Below the pieces are notes generated by a model, which did no database searches, was not told the origin of the DNA, and was given only the letters and a program-made list of their open reading frames with translations. The position numbers were made by a program, and so were the translations under genes. Below are positions 41,200 to 49,699 of a DNA stretch of 64,000 nt, piece by piece (position 1 is the stretch's first letter; each line of letters begins with the position of its first letter). The DNA comes from Streptomyces olivochromogenes. GTDB taxonomy: Bacteria; Actinomycetota; Actinomycetes; Streptomycetales; Streptomycetaceae. The DNA is taken from positions 81,562-145,561 of the forward strand of contig NZ_KQ948465.1 of the NCBI RefSeq assembly GCF_001514115.1, given 5' to 3'.

Positions 41200-42094
41200 G
41201 CAGTCCCTCACCCCCCGCGGTGAGCAGACCCGGATCCACGACATCGGCTACCGCCACTACGACGGCCCGCGCCTGGGCCGCGCCTACGCCCGCCGCTCGC
41301 TGTACTCGCAGTCCCTGCGCGGCTCCTACGGCCTGGGCCGCTCGGTCAAGTCCAAGGTGCTGCCGATGCTGCTCTTCGTGGTGATGTGCGTCCCCGCACT
41401 CATCATGGTGGCCGTCGCGGTCGCCACCAAGGCGAAGGCCCTGCCGGTCGACTACACGCGCTACGCGGTCATCATGCAGGCCGTGATCGGCCTGTACGTC
41501 GCCTCCCAGGGACCGCAGTCCGTCTCGCGCGACCTGCGCTTCAAGACCGTGCCGCTGTACTTCTCACGCCCCATCGAGACCGTCGACTACGTACGCGCCA
41601 AGTACGCGGCGCTGGCCTCGGCGCTGTTCGTCCTGACGGCCGCGCCGCTGATCGTGCTCTACGTAGGGGCGCTTCTGGCGAAGCTCGACTTCGCCGACCA
41701 GACGAAGGGCTTCGGACAGGGGCTGGTCTCCGTGGCGCTGCTGTCGCTTCTCTTCGCCGGGATCGGCCTGGTCATCTCGTCGGTCACCCCGCGCCGCGGC
41801 TTCGGCATCGCGGCCGTCATCGCGGCGCTGACCATCTCCTACGGAGCCGTGTCGACCGTCCAGGCCATCGCCTTCGAACAGTCCAGCTCCTCGGCCGTGC
41901 CCTGGCTCGGCCTCTTCTCTCCCATCACGCTCATCGACGGGGTGCAGACGGCCTTCCTCGGCGCCACCTCCGCCTTCCCCGGCGGTGAGGGCCCCTCGTC
42001 CGGGCAGGGAGTCGTCTACCTCGTCGTCGTCCTGGGGCTCATCGCGGGCTCCTACGGCCTCCTGATGCGCCGCTACCGAAAGGTCGGGCTGTGA
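41189..42094 (+). CDS. ABC-2 type transporter permease
   Basis: This 301-residue membrane protein has six hydrophobic segments. An N-terminal soluble stretch reads IHDIGYRHYDGPRLGRAYAR, typical of ABC-2-type permeases paired with such ATPases. ATG 41189 is preceded by GGAAGGAGG inside the 3' end of the ATPase gene. Overlaps on both sides indicate translational coupling. The substrate is unknown. Confidence 0.88.
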   Translation: MAVEQSLTPRGEQTRIHDIGYRHYDGPRLGRAYARRSLYSQSLRGSYGLGRSVKSKVLPMLLFVVMCVPALIMVAVAVATKAKALPVDYTRYAVIMQAVIGLYVASQGPQSVSRDLRFKTVPLYFSRPIETVDYVRAKYAALASALFVLTAAPLIVLYVGALLAKLDFADQTKGFGQGLVSVALLSLLFAGIGLVISSVTPRRGFGIAAVIAALTISYGAVSTVQAIAFEQSSSSAVPWLGLFSPITLIDGVQTAFLGATSAFPGGEGPSSGQGVVYLVVVLGLIAGSYGLLMRRYRKVGL

Positions 42095-43002
42095 CCACGC
42101 TCAACATCGACCATGTCTCGCGCTGGTTCGGCAACGTGGTGGCGGTCAACGACATCACGATGACGATCGGCCCCGGCGTCACCGGCCTGCTCGGCCCGAA
42201 CGGCGCCGGGAAGTCCACCCTCATCAACATGATGGGCGGCTTCCTCGCCCCCTCCACCGGCACCGTCACCCTCGACGGCCGGCAGGTCTGGCGCAACGAA
42301 CAGATCTACAAGCACATCGGCATCGTCCCGGAGCGCGAGGCGATGTACGACTTCCTCACGGGCCAGGAATTCGTCGTCGCCAACGCCGAGTTGCACGGCC
42401 TCGGAGCGAAGGCCGCCCAGCGGGCGCTCGCCACGGTCGAGATGGAGTACGCGCAGGACCGCAAGATCTCGACGTACTCCAAGGGCATGCGGCAGCGCGT
42501 GAAGATGGCCTCCGCGCTCGTCCACGACCCGTCCCTGCTGCTGCTCGACGAGCCCTTCAACGGCATGGACCCGCGCCAGCGCATGCAACTCATGGACCTG
42601 CTGCGCCGCATGGGCGACGAGGGCCGCACGGTGCTGTTCTCGTCCCACATCCTCGAAGAGGTCGAACAGCTCGCCGCCCACATCGAGGTGATCGTCGCCG
42701 GACGGCACGCGGCCAGCGGCGACTTCCGCCGTATCCGCCGCCTGATGACCGACCGCCCGCACCGCTACCTGGTGCGCTCCAGCGACGACCGGGTACTGGC
42801 GGCCGCGCTGATCGCCGATCCGTCGACCTCCGGCATCGAAGTGGACCTGGCCGAGGGCGCGTTGCGCATCCAGGCGGTCGACTTCGGCCGGTTCACGGCG
42901 CTGCTGCCGCGCGTCGCGCGCGAGCACGGCATCCGGCTGCTCACGGTCTCGCCGTCCGACGAGTCCCTCGAGTCCGTCTTCTCGTATCTCGTCGCGGCGT
43001 AG
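42091..43002 (+). CDS. ABC transporter ATP-binding protein
   Basis: This 303-residue second ATPase of the operon has Walker A GPNGAGKST, signature YSKGMRQRVKMASAL and Walker B LLLLDEPFNGMDP. It starts at GTG 42091, overlapping the permease stop as GTGA. It is only moderately similar to the first ATPase, so the operon encodes either two cooperating exporters or one heteromeric complex. Confidence 0.9.
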   Translation: MTTLNIDHVSRWFGNVVAVNDITMTIGPGVTGLLGPNGAGKSTLINMMGGFLAPSTGTVTLDGRQVWRNEQIYKHIGIVPEREAMYDFLTGQEFVVANAELHGLGAKAAQRALATVEMEYAQDRKISTYSKGMRQRVKMASALVHDPSLLLLDEPFNGMDPRQRMQLMDLLRRMGDEGRTVLFSSHILEEVEQLAAHIEVIVAGRHAASGDFRRIRRLMTDRPHRYLVRSSDDRVLAAALIADPSTSGIEVDLAEGALRIQAVDFGRFTALLPRVAREHGIRLLTVSPSDESLESVFSYLVAA

Positions 43003-43011
43003 GAGGCCAAG

Positions 43012-43731
43012 ATGTACGACCCCACAGTCGCCCGGCTCACCTATCGAGCCCTGCTCGGCCGCCGCCGGGCCCTCATCCTCTGCGCGCTGCCCGTCCTGCT
43101 CATCGTGATCTCCGCGGCCGTACGCAGCTTCGCCGGAGCCGACGACCAGGTGGCATCGGACCTGCTCGGCGGCTTCGCGCTCGCCACGATGGTGCCGATC
43201 ATCGGCGTCATCGCCGGCACCGGTGCGATCGGCCCCGAGATCGACGACGGCTCGGTGGTGTATCTGCTGGCCAAGCCCGTGAAGCGGCCGACGATCATCT
43301 TCACCAAGCTGATCGTCGCGATCGCCGTCACCATGGCGTTCTCCGCCCTGCCGACGTTCATCGCGGGCATGATCCTGAACGGCAACGGCCAGCAGGTCGC
43401 CGTCGCCTACACCGTGGCGGCGCTGGTCGCCTCGATCGCGTACGCCGCGCTGTTCCTGTTGCTCGGGACGGTCACCCGGCACGCGGTGGTGTTCGGGCTC
43501 GTCTACGCGCTGGTCTGGGAGGCCCTGTTCGGGTCGCTGGTGTCCGGCGCGCGCACGCTCAGCGTCCAGCAGTGGGCGCTCGCCGTGGGCCACAAGGTCA
43601 CCGGCGGCGACCTCGTCACCTCGGACGTGGGCCTGCCCACCGCGACGGTGCTCCTGGTCGTGGTCACCGTGCTCGCCACCTGGTACGCCGGGCAGCGGCT
43701 GCGGTCGCTGACGCTGGCCGGCGAGGAGTGA
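43012..43731 (+). CDS. ABC-2 type transporter permease
   Basis: This 239-residue membrane protein has six hydrophobic segments and the ATMVPIIGVIAGTGAIGPEI and DDGSVVYLLAKPVKRP stretches characteristic of ABC-2 permeases. It starts at ATG 43012, 9 bases after the second ATPase, with AGGAGG overlapping the preceding stop. It ends the operon before a canonical intrinsic terminator. Confidence 0.88.
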   Translation: MYDPTVARLTYRALLGRRRALILCALPVLLIVISAAVRSFAGADDQVASDLLGGFALATMVPIIGVIAGTGAIGPEIDDGSVVYLLAKPVKRPTIIFTKLIVAIAVTMAFSALPTFIAGMILNGNGQQVAVAYTVAALVASIAYAALFLLLGTVTRHAVVFGLVYALVWEALFGSLVSGARTLSVQQWALAVGHKVTGGDLVTSDVGLPTATVLLVVVTVLATWYAGQRLRSLTLAGEE

Positions 43732-43741
43732 GCCGGGGGTT

Positions 43742-43797
43742 CCACGCGTGTGTGCCGGTTGTCGCCAGGTACGCGCGCGTGGCACCCCCTTTTTTTC
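43742..43797 (+). terminator. intrinsic terminator with T tract after the ABC operon
   Basis: A 12-bp stem (43742-43753 with 43771-43782, two G-U pairs) and a 17-base loop are followed by GGCACCCCCT and a run of seven T residues. This is a textbook Rho-independent terminator, unusually T-rich for Streptomyces. Confidence 0.85.
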
Positions 43798-43864
43798 TTG
43801 ACAGTGGCTTCACCTCTGTCCCGGCACACTGGGCGGAGGGGACGCGCGGCTAGGAGGAACGGGG

Positions 43865-44098
43865 ATGGCGGAACCGCAAGGTGAGGGACAGAGGGAGACC
43901 GAGGACGTCTGGGACGGCCTCGTACTGGACGAGAGCTTCATACGGTCGGCGGAGACGACTGAACCGTCCGCCCGCGCCCGTATGCTCGCCGCCCGCTGGC
44001 GCGAGGGGGGACCCGATCCGCAGCCCTGGCGCTCCGACGAGCCGCCCGCGGGGTGGTTCTTCAGCAAGGCACGTCGGCGCAGGTGGCGCCGCCGGTAA
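43865..44098 (+). CDS. small conserved hypothetical protein
   Basis: This 77-residue acidic-to-basic protein has the core VWDGLVLDESFIRSAETTEP and a C-terminus KARRRRWRRR. A strong AGGAGGAACGGGG precedes ATG 43865, so translation is likely. It resembles small Streptomyces proteins of unknown role. The basic tail might bind nucleic acid or membrane. It stands alone between the ABC operon and tRNA-Ser. Confidence 0.75.
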   Translation: MAEPQGEGQRETEDVWDGLVLDESFIRSAETTEPSARARMLAARWREGGPDPQPWRSDEPPAGWFFSKARRRRWRRR

Positions 44099-44117
44099 CC
44101 CCCTTTGGGCCGTCGAT

Positions 44118-44140
44118 GCCCCCCTTTGAGGGGCGGCTTT
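44118..44140 (+). terminator. weak hairpin terminator
   Basis: GCCCC (44118-44122) pairs with GGGGC (44130-44134), followed by GGCTTTATT. It lies just after the small 77-residue gene. Confidence 0.4.
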
Positions 44141-44233
44141 ATTCAGTGGCGCCCAAGTCGGCGTACGGGCACAGTAGTTATGTCCACGTCGCCGCATCGA
44201 GTCGGCGCCACGTTCTGGGAGAGGAGCGCGACG

Positions 44234-44296
44234 ATGCCCATGAGTAGCAGTCCGTCGAGCTCCCTACAGGGCAGCCCGCGGCAGGCTCAGGAGTAG
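44234..44296 (+). CDS. possible 20-residue peptide
   Basis: ATG 44234 is preceded by GGGAGAGGAGCGCGACG, an excellent ribosome site. It opens a 20-codon frame, MPMSSSPSSSLQGSPRQAQE, ending TAG before tRNA-Ser. Only the initiation signal supports it. It could equally be a chance frame in the tRNA leader. Confidence 0.3.
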   Translation: MPMSSSPSSSLQGSPRQAQE

Positions 44297-44381
44297 TTAC
44301 CCCTCCGTGGAGCCCGCCCGCACGGGGGGCTGCCCGGGGCGGCCGCTTCGAGCGCGCGTACGCCGCGCGGGCCGCCCACCC

Positions 44382-44466
<85 letters not shown>

Positions 44467-44566
44467 CGAGACGTTGTCACAGGGACTCGGCAGGGGCAGG
44501 GCCTGACAGGGCATCCGGCGCCCACAGGCTGTGCCCTCACCCACCAACCCGGCAACCGCTCCAGCG

Positions 44567-45436
44567 TTAACGCAGCAACCGCTCCAGCACCACCGCGATG
44601 CCGTCCTCCTCGTTCGAGGACGTCACCTCGTCCGCGACAGCCTTGAGCTCGTCGTGGGCGTTCGCCATCGCCACGCCGTGGGCCGCCCAGGCGAACATCG
44701 GGATGTCGTTGGGCATGTCACCGAAGGCGATCGTGTCCGCGGCCTTCACACCGAGGCGGCGGGCGGCGAGGGACAGCCCCGTGGCCTTGGAGAGGCCGAG
44801 GGGGAGGAGTTCCACTATCCCCGCGCCCGCCATGGTGACGCCGACCAGACCGCCCGCGACCTTGGCAGACACCGCGGCCAGTTCGTCGTCGGAGAGCGTG
44901 GGGTGCTGCACGTACACCTTGTTCAGAGGGGCCGACCACAGGTCCGTCGCGTCCCTGATCGGGACGACCGGGAGCGAGCCGTCCTGCCTGCGGTAGCCGG
45001 GGCCGACCAGCACCTCGCCGTCGAGCCCGTCGCGGCTCGCGGCCAGCAGCAGCGGGCCGACCTCCGCCTCGATCTTGGCGAGCGCGAGCCCCGCCAGCTG
45101 CCGGTCCAGCGTCACCGAGGTGAGCAGCCGGTGCTCCCCCGCGTCGTACACCTGCGCGCCCTGGCCGCACACCGCGAGACCCTCGTAGCCGAGGTCGTCG
45201 AGGATGTGCCGGGTCCAGGGAACCGCCCGCCCGGTGACGACGATGTGCGCGGCGCCCGCCGCGGTCACCGCGGCGAGGGCCTCACGTGTGCGCTCCGAGA
45301 CCGTCTCGTCGGAACGCAGCAGCGTGCCGTCGAGATCGGTCGCGACGAGCTTGTAGGGGAACGATCCGGTCGGACCCGTGGACCCGACCGGACCAGTGGA
45401 TCCGGTCGGCCCGGTCGACCCGGCGGCGGCGGTCAC
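44567..45436 (-). CDS. HAD superfamily hydrolase, Cof-type, with GSTGP repeat N-terminus
   Basis: This 289-residue HAD has motif I LVATDLDGTLLRSD, motif II HIVVTGRAVPWT and motif IV TIAFGDMPNDIPMF, with a C2 cap as in Cof-type phosphatases. Residues 7-25 are a collagen-like GSTGPTG/GSTGPVG repeat from an 18-bp DNA unit. Translation starts at GTG 45436, overlapping the serS stop as GTGA, so it is coupled to serS. A paralogue lies at 34415. The substrate is unknown; a metabolite-repair role is possible but not shown. Confidence 0.9.
   Translation of the reverse strand: MTAAAGSTGPTGSTGPVGSTGPTGSFPYKLVATDLDGTLLRSDETVSERTREALAAVTAAGAAHIVVTGRAVPWTRHILDDLGYEGLAVCGQGAQVYDAGEHRLLTSVTLDRQLAGLALAKIEAEVGPLLLAASRDGLDGEVLVGPGYRRQDGSLPVVPIRDATDLWSAPLNKVYVQHPTLSDDELAAVSAKVAGGLVGVTMAGAGIVELLPLGLSKATGLSLAARRLGVKAADTIAFGDMPNDIPMFAWAAHGVAMANAHDELKAVADEVTSSNEEDGIAVVLERLLR
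45368..45421 (-). repeat. 18-bp repeat, three diverged copies, at the HAD N-terminus
   Basis: Units at 45368-45385, 45386-45403 and 45404-45421 encode successive Gly-Ser-Thr-Gly-Pro-x hexapeptides. They differ at several third and first codon positions, so the amplification is not recent. Confidence 0.8.
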
Positions 45437-46710
45437 TTGGAGATCGGCTCCAGAACCTCACGGCCGCCCAGGTACGGACGCAGCACCTCGGGCACCCGCA
45501 CGGAGCCGTCGGCCAGCTGGTGGTTCTCCAGGATCGCCACGATCGTGCGCGGGACGGCGCACAGCGTGCCGTTCAGTGTGGCGAGCGGCTGGACCTTCTT
45601 GCCATCACGCATGCGCACGGACAGGCGGCGCGCCTGGAAGCCGTCACAGTTCGAGGCCGAGGTCAGCTCGCGGTACTTGCCCTGGGTCGGGATCCACGCC
45701 TCGCAGTCGAACTTGCGGGACGCGGAGGCACCGAGGTCGCCCGAGGCCACGTCGATGACCTGGAAGGGCAGCTCGAGGCCGGTCAGCCACTGCTTCTCCC
45801 AGTCCAGGAGCCGCTTGTGCTCGTTCTCCGCGTCCGCGGGGTCGACGTACGAGAACATCTCGACCTTGTCGAACTGGTGCACACGGAAGATGCCGCGGGT
45901 GTCCTTGCCGTAGGTGCCGGCCTCGCGGCGGAAGCACGGAGAGAAACCGGCGTAGCGCATCGGGAGCTGGTCGGCGTCGAGGATCTCGTCCATGTGGTAC
46001 GCCGCGAGCGGGACCTCGGAGGTGCCGACCAGGTAGTAGTCGTCCTTCTCCAAGTGGTACACGTTCTCCGAGGCCTGGCCGAGGAAGCCGGTGCCCTCCA
46101 TGGCGCGCGGGCGGACCAGGGCCGGGGTCAGCATCGGGGTGAAACCGGCCTCGGTGGCCTGCGCGATCGCCGCGTTGACGAGGGCGAGCTCCAGGAGCGC
46201 GCCGACACCCGTCAGGTAGTAGAAGCGCGAGCCGGAGACCTTGGCGCCCCGCTCGACGTCGATGGCGCCGAGCGCCTCGCCGAGCTCCAGGTGGTCCTTG
46301 GGCTCGAAGCCCTCGGCACCGAAGTCACGGATCGTGCCGTGCGTCTCCAGGACGACGAAGTCCTCCTCGCCGCCGACAGGGACGTCCGGGTGGACCAGGT
46401 TGCCGAGCTGGAGGAGCAGACGCTTGGTCTCCTCGTCCGCCTCGTGCTGTTCGGCGTCGGCGGTCTTGACGGCGGCGGCGAGCTCCCCGGCCTTCTTCAG
46501 CAGCTCGGCCTTCTCGTCGCCGGATGCCTTGGGGATCAGCTTTCCGAGCGACTTCTGCTCGGATCGGAGCTCGTCGAAGCGGACGCCGGACGACCTGCGC
46601 CGCTCGTCGGCGGAGAGGAGGGAGTCGACGAGGGCGACGTCCTCTCCACGGGCGCGCTGGGAGGCGCGAACACGGTCGGGGTCCTCACGGAGCAGGCGAA
46701 GGTCAATCAC
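45433..46710 (-). CDS. serS: seryl-tRNA synthetase
   Basis: This 425-residue class II synthetase charges tRNA-Ser, the substrate encoded 1 kb away. The N-terminal coiled-coil arm that grips the long variable arm is visible (about residues 25-105, with ERRRSSGVRFDELRSEQKSL). Motif 2 (FRREAGTYGKDTRGIFRVHQ) and motif 3 near the C-terminus (LNGTLCAVPRTIVAILENHQ) are intact. It is followed by a GTGA-coupled HAD gene. The 712-base upstream region holds its promoter and several DnaA-box-like sites. Confidence 0.97.
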   Translation of the reverse strand: MIDLRLLREDPDRVRASQRARGEDVALVDSLLSADERRRSSGVRFDELRSEQKSLGKLIPKASGDEKAELLKKAGELAAAVKTADAEQHEADEETKRLLLQLGNLVHPDVPVGGEEDFVVLETHGTIRDFGAEGFEPKDHLELGEALGAIDVERGAKVSGSRFYYLTGVGALLELALVNAAIAQATEAGFTPMLTPALVRPRAMEGTGFLGQASENVYHLEKDDYYLVGTSEVPLAAYHMDEILDADQLPMRYAGFSPCFRREAGTYGKDTRGIFRVHQFDKVEMFSYVDPADAENEHKRLLDWEKQWLTGLELPFQVIDVASGDLGASASRKFDCEAWIPTQGKYRELTSASNCDGFQARRLSVRMRDGKKVQPLATLNGTLCAVPRTIVAILENHQLADGSVRVPEVLRPYLGGREVLEPISK

Positions 46711-47422
46711 CCCTCAAGGCTACCGGTGCGCGCTTCCGGCCATCGACTCGATATTCCGCTCCGTCACTTCTGTGACGTTATGAGTGAAATGCCGTATCGG
46801 CATTCCTTGATCGCCAATGATCACTCATGAGTGCCGGTCCGCGTCAATAAAAGGGACGGTACTCCCTGAAACGGGGCAGACGGTAATCAGGGGGTTGACT
46901 GGATTCCCTTGTGGAGAGCGGTACTTGAGAAGGGGTTGTCCACAGGGATCCACACCCCCGCAGAGTTATCCACAGGCTGTGCGGAAGATCTGTGGACTCC
47001 GGAGGTGATCGTTCCGAAAGCCGCATGTGGGACGAAGAATTCCCGGGTCAAACCATCCGTACACCCACGTTCGAGTGGAAATACTTAGCTCCAAAGGATT
47101 GATCAAGGGAAAAGAGTGGACGAGGGGTGACGTGCCGGGCTGTGGACGAACTTGGGCCCTGTAGGCCGATTTGTCGACGATGTAGTGCTTCGTTGTCGAC
47201 TTGTCCCCAGGTCGAGAAGCACACCTGTGGATAACGTCTGTGGATGACGAAAATCGGCAGGTAGGACTGATGAAATGCGGAGAAGGGCAGTGGGAGAGGC
47301 CGCGCCGACGAGCCGCCGACGCGGGAACCCGAACGGGCCTGATCCGGCCTGGATCCGGCCTGAAGCCGGCTCTGGTTCTGGCCCTGGATCCGGCCTGGAG
47401 CTGGCTCTGACCTGGAACCGGC
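46711..47422. other. 712-base intergenic region rich in DnaA-box-like sites
   Basis: No credible gene lies between serS and pheA. The region has lower G+C than its surroundings. It contains TTGTCCACA (46936-46944), TTATCCACA (46966-46974), TGTGGATAA (47226-47234) and near matches at 46946-46954, 46991-46999, 47141-47149 and 47239-47247. The first group points right and the last group left. The serS promoter must lie at its left end. Confidence 0.75.
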
Positions 47423-48358
47423 CTAGAACCGTCCGTCCTGGCAGTGCGCCAGCCAGTCCGACGCCGCCGAGAACGCACTGTCCGACGTCCCGGGCCGCAG
47501 CGGCCGTACGTCCTCCAGGGCGACCCCGGCCCGCGGATAGGACCCCAGGAAGCGCACCTGGGGGCTGATGCGCTTGAGGCCCATCAGCGCCTCGCCCACA
47601 CGGCGGTCGGTGATGTGGCCCTCGGCGTCCACGGAGAAGCAGTAGTTGCCGATGCCCTGGCCGGTCGGCCGTGATTCGATCCGCATCAGGTTGACGCCGC
47701 GCACGGCGAACTCCTGGAGCAGTTCGAGCAGCGCACCCGGGTGGTCGTCGCCGAGCCAGATGACCACGGACGTCTTGTCGGCGCCGGTCGGGGCCGCGGG
47801 CCGGGCCGGACGGCCGACCAGCACAAAGCGGGTCTCGGCGTTCGCCGCGTCGTGGATCTCGGTGACCAGCGGCTCGAGCCCGTAGGTCGCCGCCGCGAAC
47901 TCGCCCGCGAAGGCCGCGTCGTACCGGCCCTCCTGGACCAGCCGGGCACCGTCCGCGTTCGAGGCCGCCGACTCCCACACGGTGTTCGGCAGGTGGGCGC
48001 CGAGCCAGTTGCGTACCTGCGGCTGGGCGACCGGGTGGCCGGTGACCGTCTTGATGTCCTTCAGGGCCGTACCGGGCCTGACCAGCAGGGCGAAGGCGAT
48101 CGGCAGGACGACTTCGCGGTAGATCATCAGTGGCTCGCCCTTGGCGAGCTCGTCGAGGGTGGCGGTGACACCGCCCTCGACCGAGTTCTCGATCGGGACG
48201 AGCGCGCCCGCGGCCTCGCTCGCGCGTACCGCGTCGAGCGCGGCCGGCACGGACACCATGGGGACCAGCTCCCGTGTCGCGGCTTCCGGGAGGGTGCGGA
48301 GGGCGGCCTCGGTGAACGTTCCCTCGGGGCCGAGATAGGTGTAGCGCGTCGCCGACAT
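47423..48358 (-). CDS. pheA: prephenate dehydratase
   Basis: This 311-residue enzyme converts prephenate to phenylpyruvate for phenylalanine synthesis. It has the N-terminal TYLGPEGTFTEAALR and the SVEGGVTATLDEL catalytic-site region. A C-terminal ACT domain includes the regulatory phenylalanine-binding ESRP motif (NLMRIESRPTGQGIGNYCF). The start is ATG 48358; a GTG nine bases upstream is possible. The protein is mono-functional, without chorismate mutase. It is separated from serS by a DnaA-box-rich gap. Confidence 0.95.
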   Translation of the reverse strand: MSATRYTYLGPEGTFTEAALRTLPEAATRELVPMVSVPAALDAVRASEAAGALVPIENSVEGGVTATLDELAKGEPLMIYREVVLPIAFALLVRPGTALKDIKTVTGHPVAQPQVRNWLGAHLPNTVWESAASNADGARLVQEGRYDAAFAGEFAAATYGLEPLVTEIHDAANAETRFVLVGRPARPAAPTGADKTSVVIWLGDDHPGALLELLQEFAVRGVNLMRIESRPTGQGIGNYCFSVDAEGHITDRRVGEALMGLKRISPQVRFLGSYPRAGVALEDVRPLRPGTSDSAFSAASDWLAHCQDGRF

Positions 48359-48392
48359 ACCCGTCACCCTAATGGGCCGTGTCCCGCACGGA

Positions 48393-49691
48393 TCACCCTT
48401 CCAGCAGCCGCTGCCCCACGTACTCCCCCTCCGCCGCTCCGCCCGGCACCGCGAACAGCCCGCTCGCCTCGTGGCGGATGAAGGTCGACAGGGCGTCGCC
48501 GCGGTCGAGCTTGCGCTGCACCGGAACGAAGCCGCGCAGCGGATCCGCCTGCCAGCAGACGAAGAGCAGGCCCGCGTCCGGCACCCCGTCCGTGTCGAAG
48601 CCGTCGTGGAAGGAGAACGGGCGGCGCAGCATCGCGGCGCCGCCGTTCTGGTCGGGCCGGGTGATCCGGGCGTGCGCGTTGAGGGGGACGACCAGGTTGC
48701 CGTCGGCGTCGGTCTTGTCGAGGTTCATCGCGGTCGTCTCGGTGCCACCGGTCAGCGGCGCCCCGGTGGATTTCTTCCGCCCTACGACGTCCTCCTGGGC
48801 CTTGACCGACAGCTTCTCCCAGTCGTCCAGGAGCATCCGGATGCGGCGTACGACGGCGTAGGAGCCGTTCGCCATCCAGGCCGGGTCGCCGGCGGCCGGC
48901 ACGAAGATACGCCGGTCGAAGTCGGACTCGGACGGCTTCGGATTGCGGGTGCCGTCGATCTGGCCCATCAGGTTGCGGGCCGTCATCGGCTGGGTCGTGG
49001 CGCCGGGCGAGCGGTTGAAGCCGTTCATCTGCCAGCGCACCCGGGCCGCGCTGCCCGCGTCCTTCTGGAGCGTGCGCAGGGCATGGAAGGCGACCAGGGC
49101 GTCGTCGGCGCCGATCTGCACCCACAGGTCGCCGTTGCTGCGCGCCTTGTCGAGGTGGTCGGAGGAGAAGTCGGGCAGGGGGTCGAGGGCGACCGGGCGC
49201 TGCTTCTCCAGACCCGTCCGGGCGAAGAAGCTGTTTCCGAAGCCGAAGGTGACCGTCAGGGACGACGGTCCGGCGTCACGGGCGACGTCCGTGTCGTCCT
49301 GCGCGGCGGCCTCGCCCGCCATCAGCCGCTGAGCCGTCGTCGACCAGCGGCGCAGCAGTGCGGCGGCCTCCTTGCGGCCCGCGCCCGCGGCCAGGTCGAA
49401 TGCGACGAGGTGGCCACGGGCCTGGAGCGCGGTGGTGATGCCGGGCTGATGTTTCCCGTGAAACATCACCGTGTCCGTGCCGAGCGAGGTCAGGGGCGCG
49501 GCCTTGTCGGCGGCGGGCGCTGCCGCGTACCCGGCGGCACCTCCGGCCGCGCCCAGGGCGAGACCGGTGGCACCGGCGGTGCCGAGCAGTCGGCGCCGGG
49601 AAAAGACCCCGCCAGAAGAGGGCTTCTGGGAAACGGCCTCTCCTGGAGGGTTCTTTTCCGTGGTGGCTTCCGGAGTGGGCTGGTCAGCCAT
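48393..49691 (-). CDS. Tat-exported DyP-type heme peroxidase (DtpA-like)
   Basis: This 432-residue protein has a Tat signal (RRRLLG with a following hydrophobic Ala/Gly stretch). It then has the DyP peroxidase fold with the diagnostic GQIDGTRNP motif and the conserved C-terminal DRGDALSTFIRHEASGLFAV. Secreted DyP peroxidases of this type act with the extracellular copper chaperones encoded next to them in Streptomyces, where DtpA supports GlxA maturation and development. Its ATG is 8 bases after the CopC-CopD gene, so it ends the copper operon. It contains a degenerate parS in frame (49451-49464). Confidence 0.92.
   Translation of the reverse strand: MADQPTPEATTEKNPPGEAVSQKPSSGGVFSRRRLLGTAGATGLALGAAGGAAGYAAAPAADKAAPLTSLGTDTVMFHGKHQPGITTALQARGHLVAFDLAAGAGRKEAAALLRRWSTTAQRLMAGEAAAQDDTDVARDAGPSSLTVTFGFGNSFFARTGLEKQRPVALDPLPDFSSDHLDKARSNGDLWVQIGADDALVAFHALRTLQKDAGSAARVRWQMNGFNRSPGATTQPMTARNLMGQIDGTRNPKPSESDFDRRIFVPAAGDPAWMANGSYAVVRRIRMLLDDWEKLSVKAQEDVVGRKKSTGAPLTGGTETTAMNLDKTDADGNLVVPLNAHARITRPDQNGGAAMLRRPFSFHDGFDTDGVPDAGLLFVCWQADPLRGFVPVQRKLDRGDALSTFIRHEASGLFAVPGGAAEGEYVGQRLLEG
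49451..49464. other. degenerate parS site inside the DyP coding region
   Basis: GTTTCCCGTGAAAC differs from parS by a single base (the sixth, A to C). The flanks GAT and ATC extend the dyad. It encodes part of MFHGKHQ. It may be a decaying or low-affinity ParB site. Confidence 0.65.
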
Positions 49692-49699
49692 GGTGAGGT

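Noticed and set aside
43798..43803. TTGACA as a promoter for the 77-residue gene
   Set aside because: No acceptable -10 element lies 16-19 bases downstream, and the position follows directly on the terminator T tract.
46966..47478. Short frames in the serS-pheA gap
   Set aside because: Arg/Ser/Pro-rich shadows without ribosome sites; the region is better explained as non-coding with DnaA-box-like sites.
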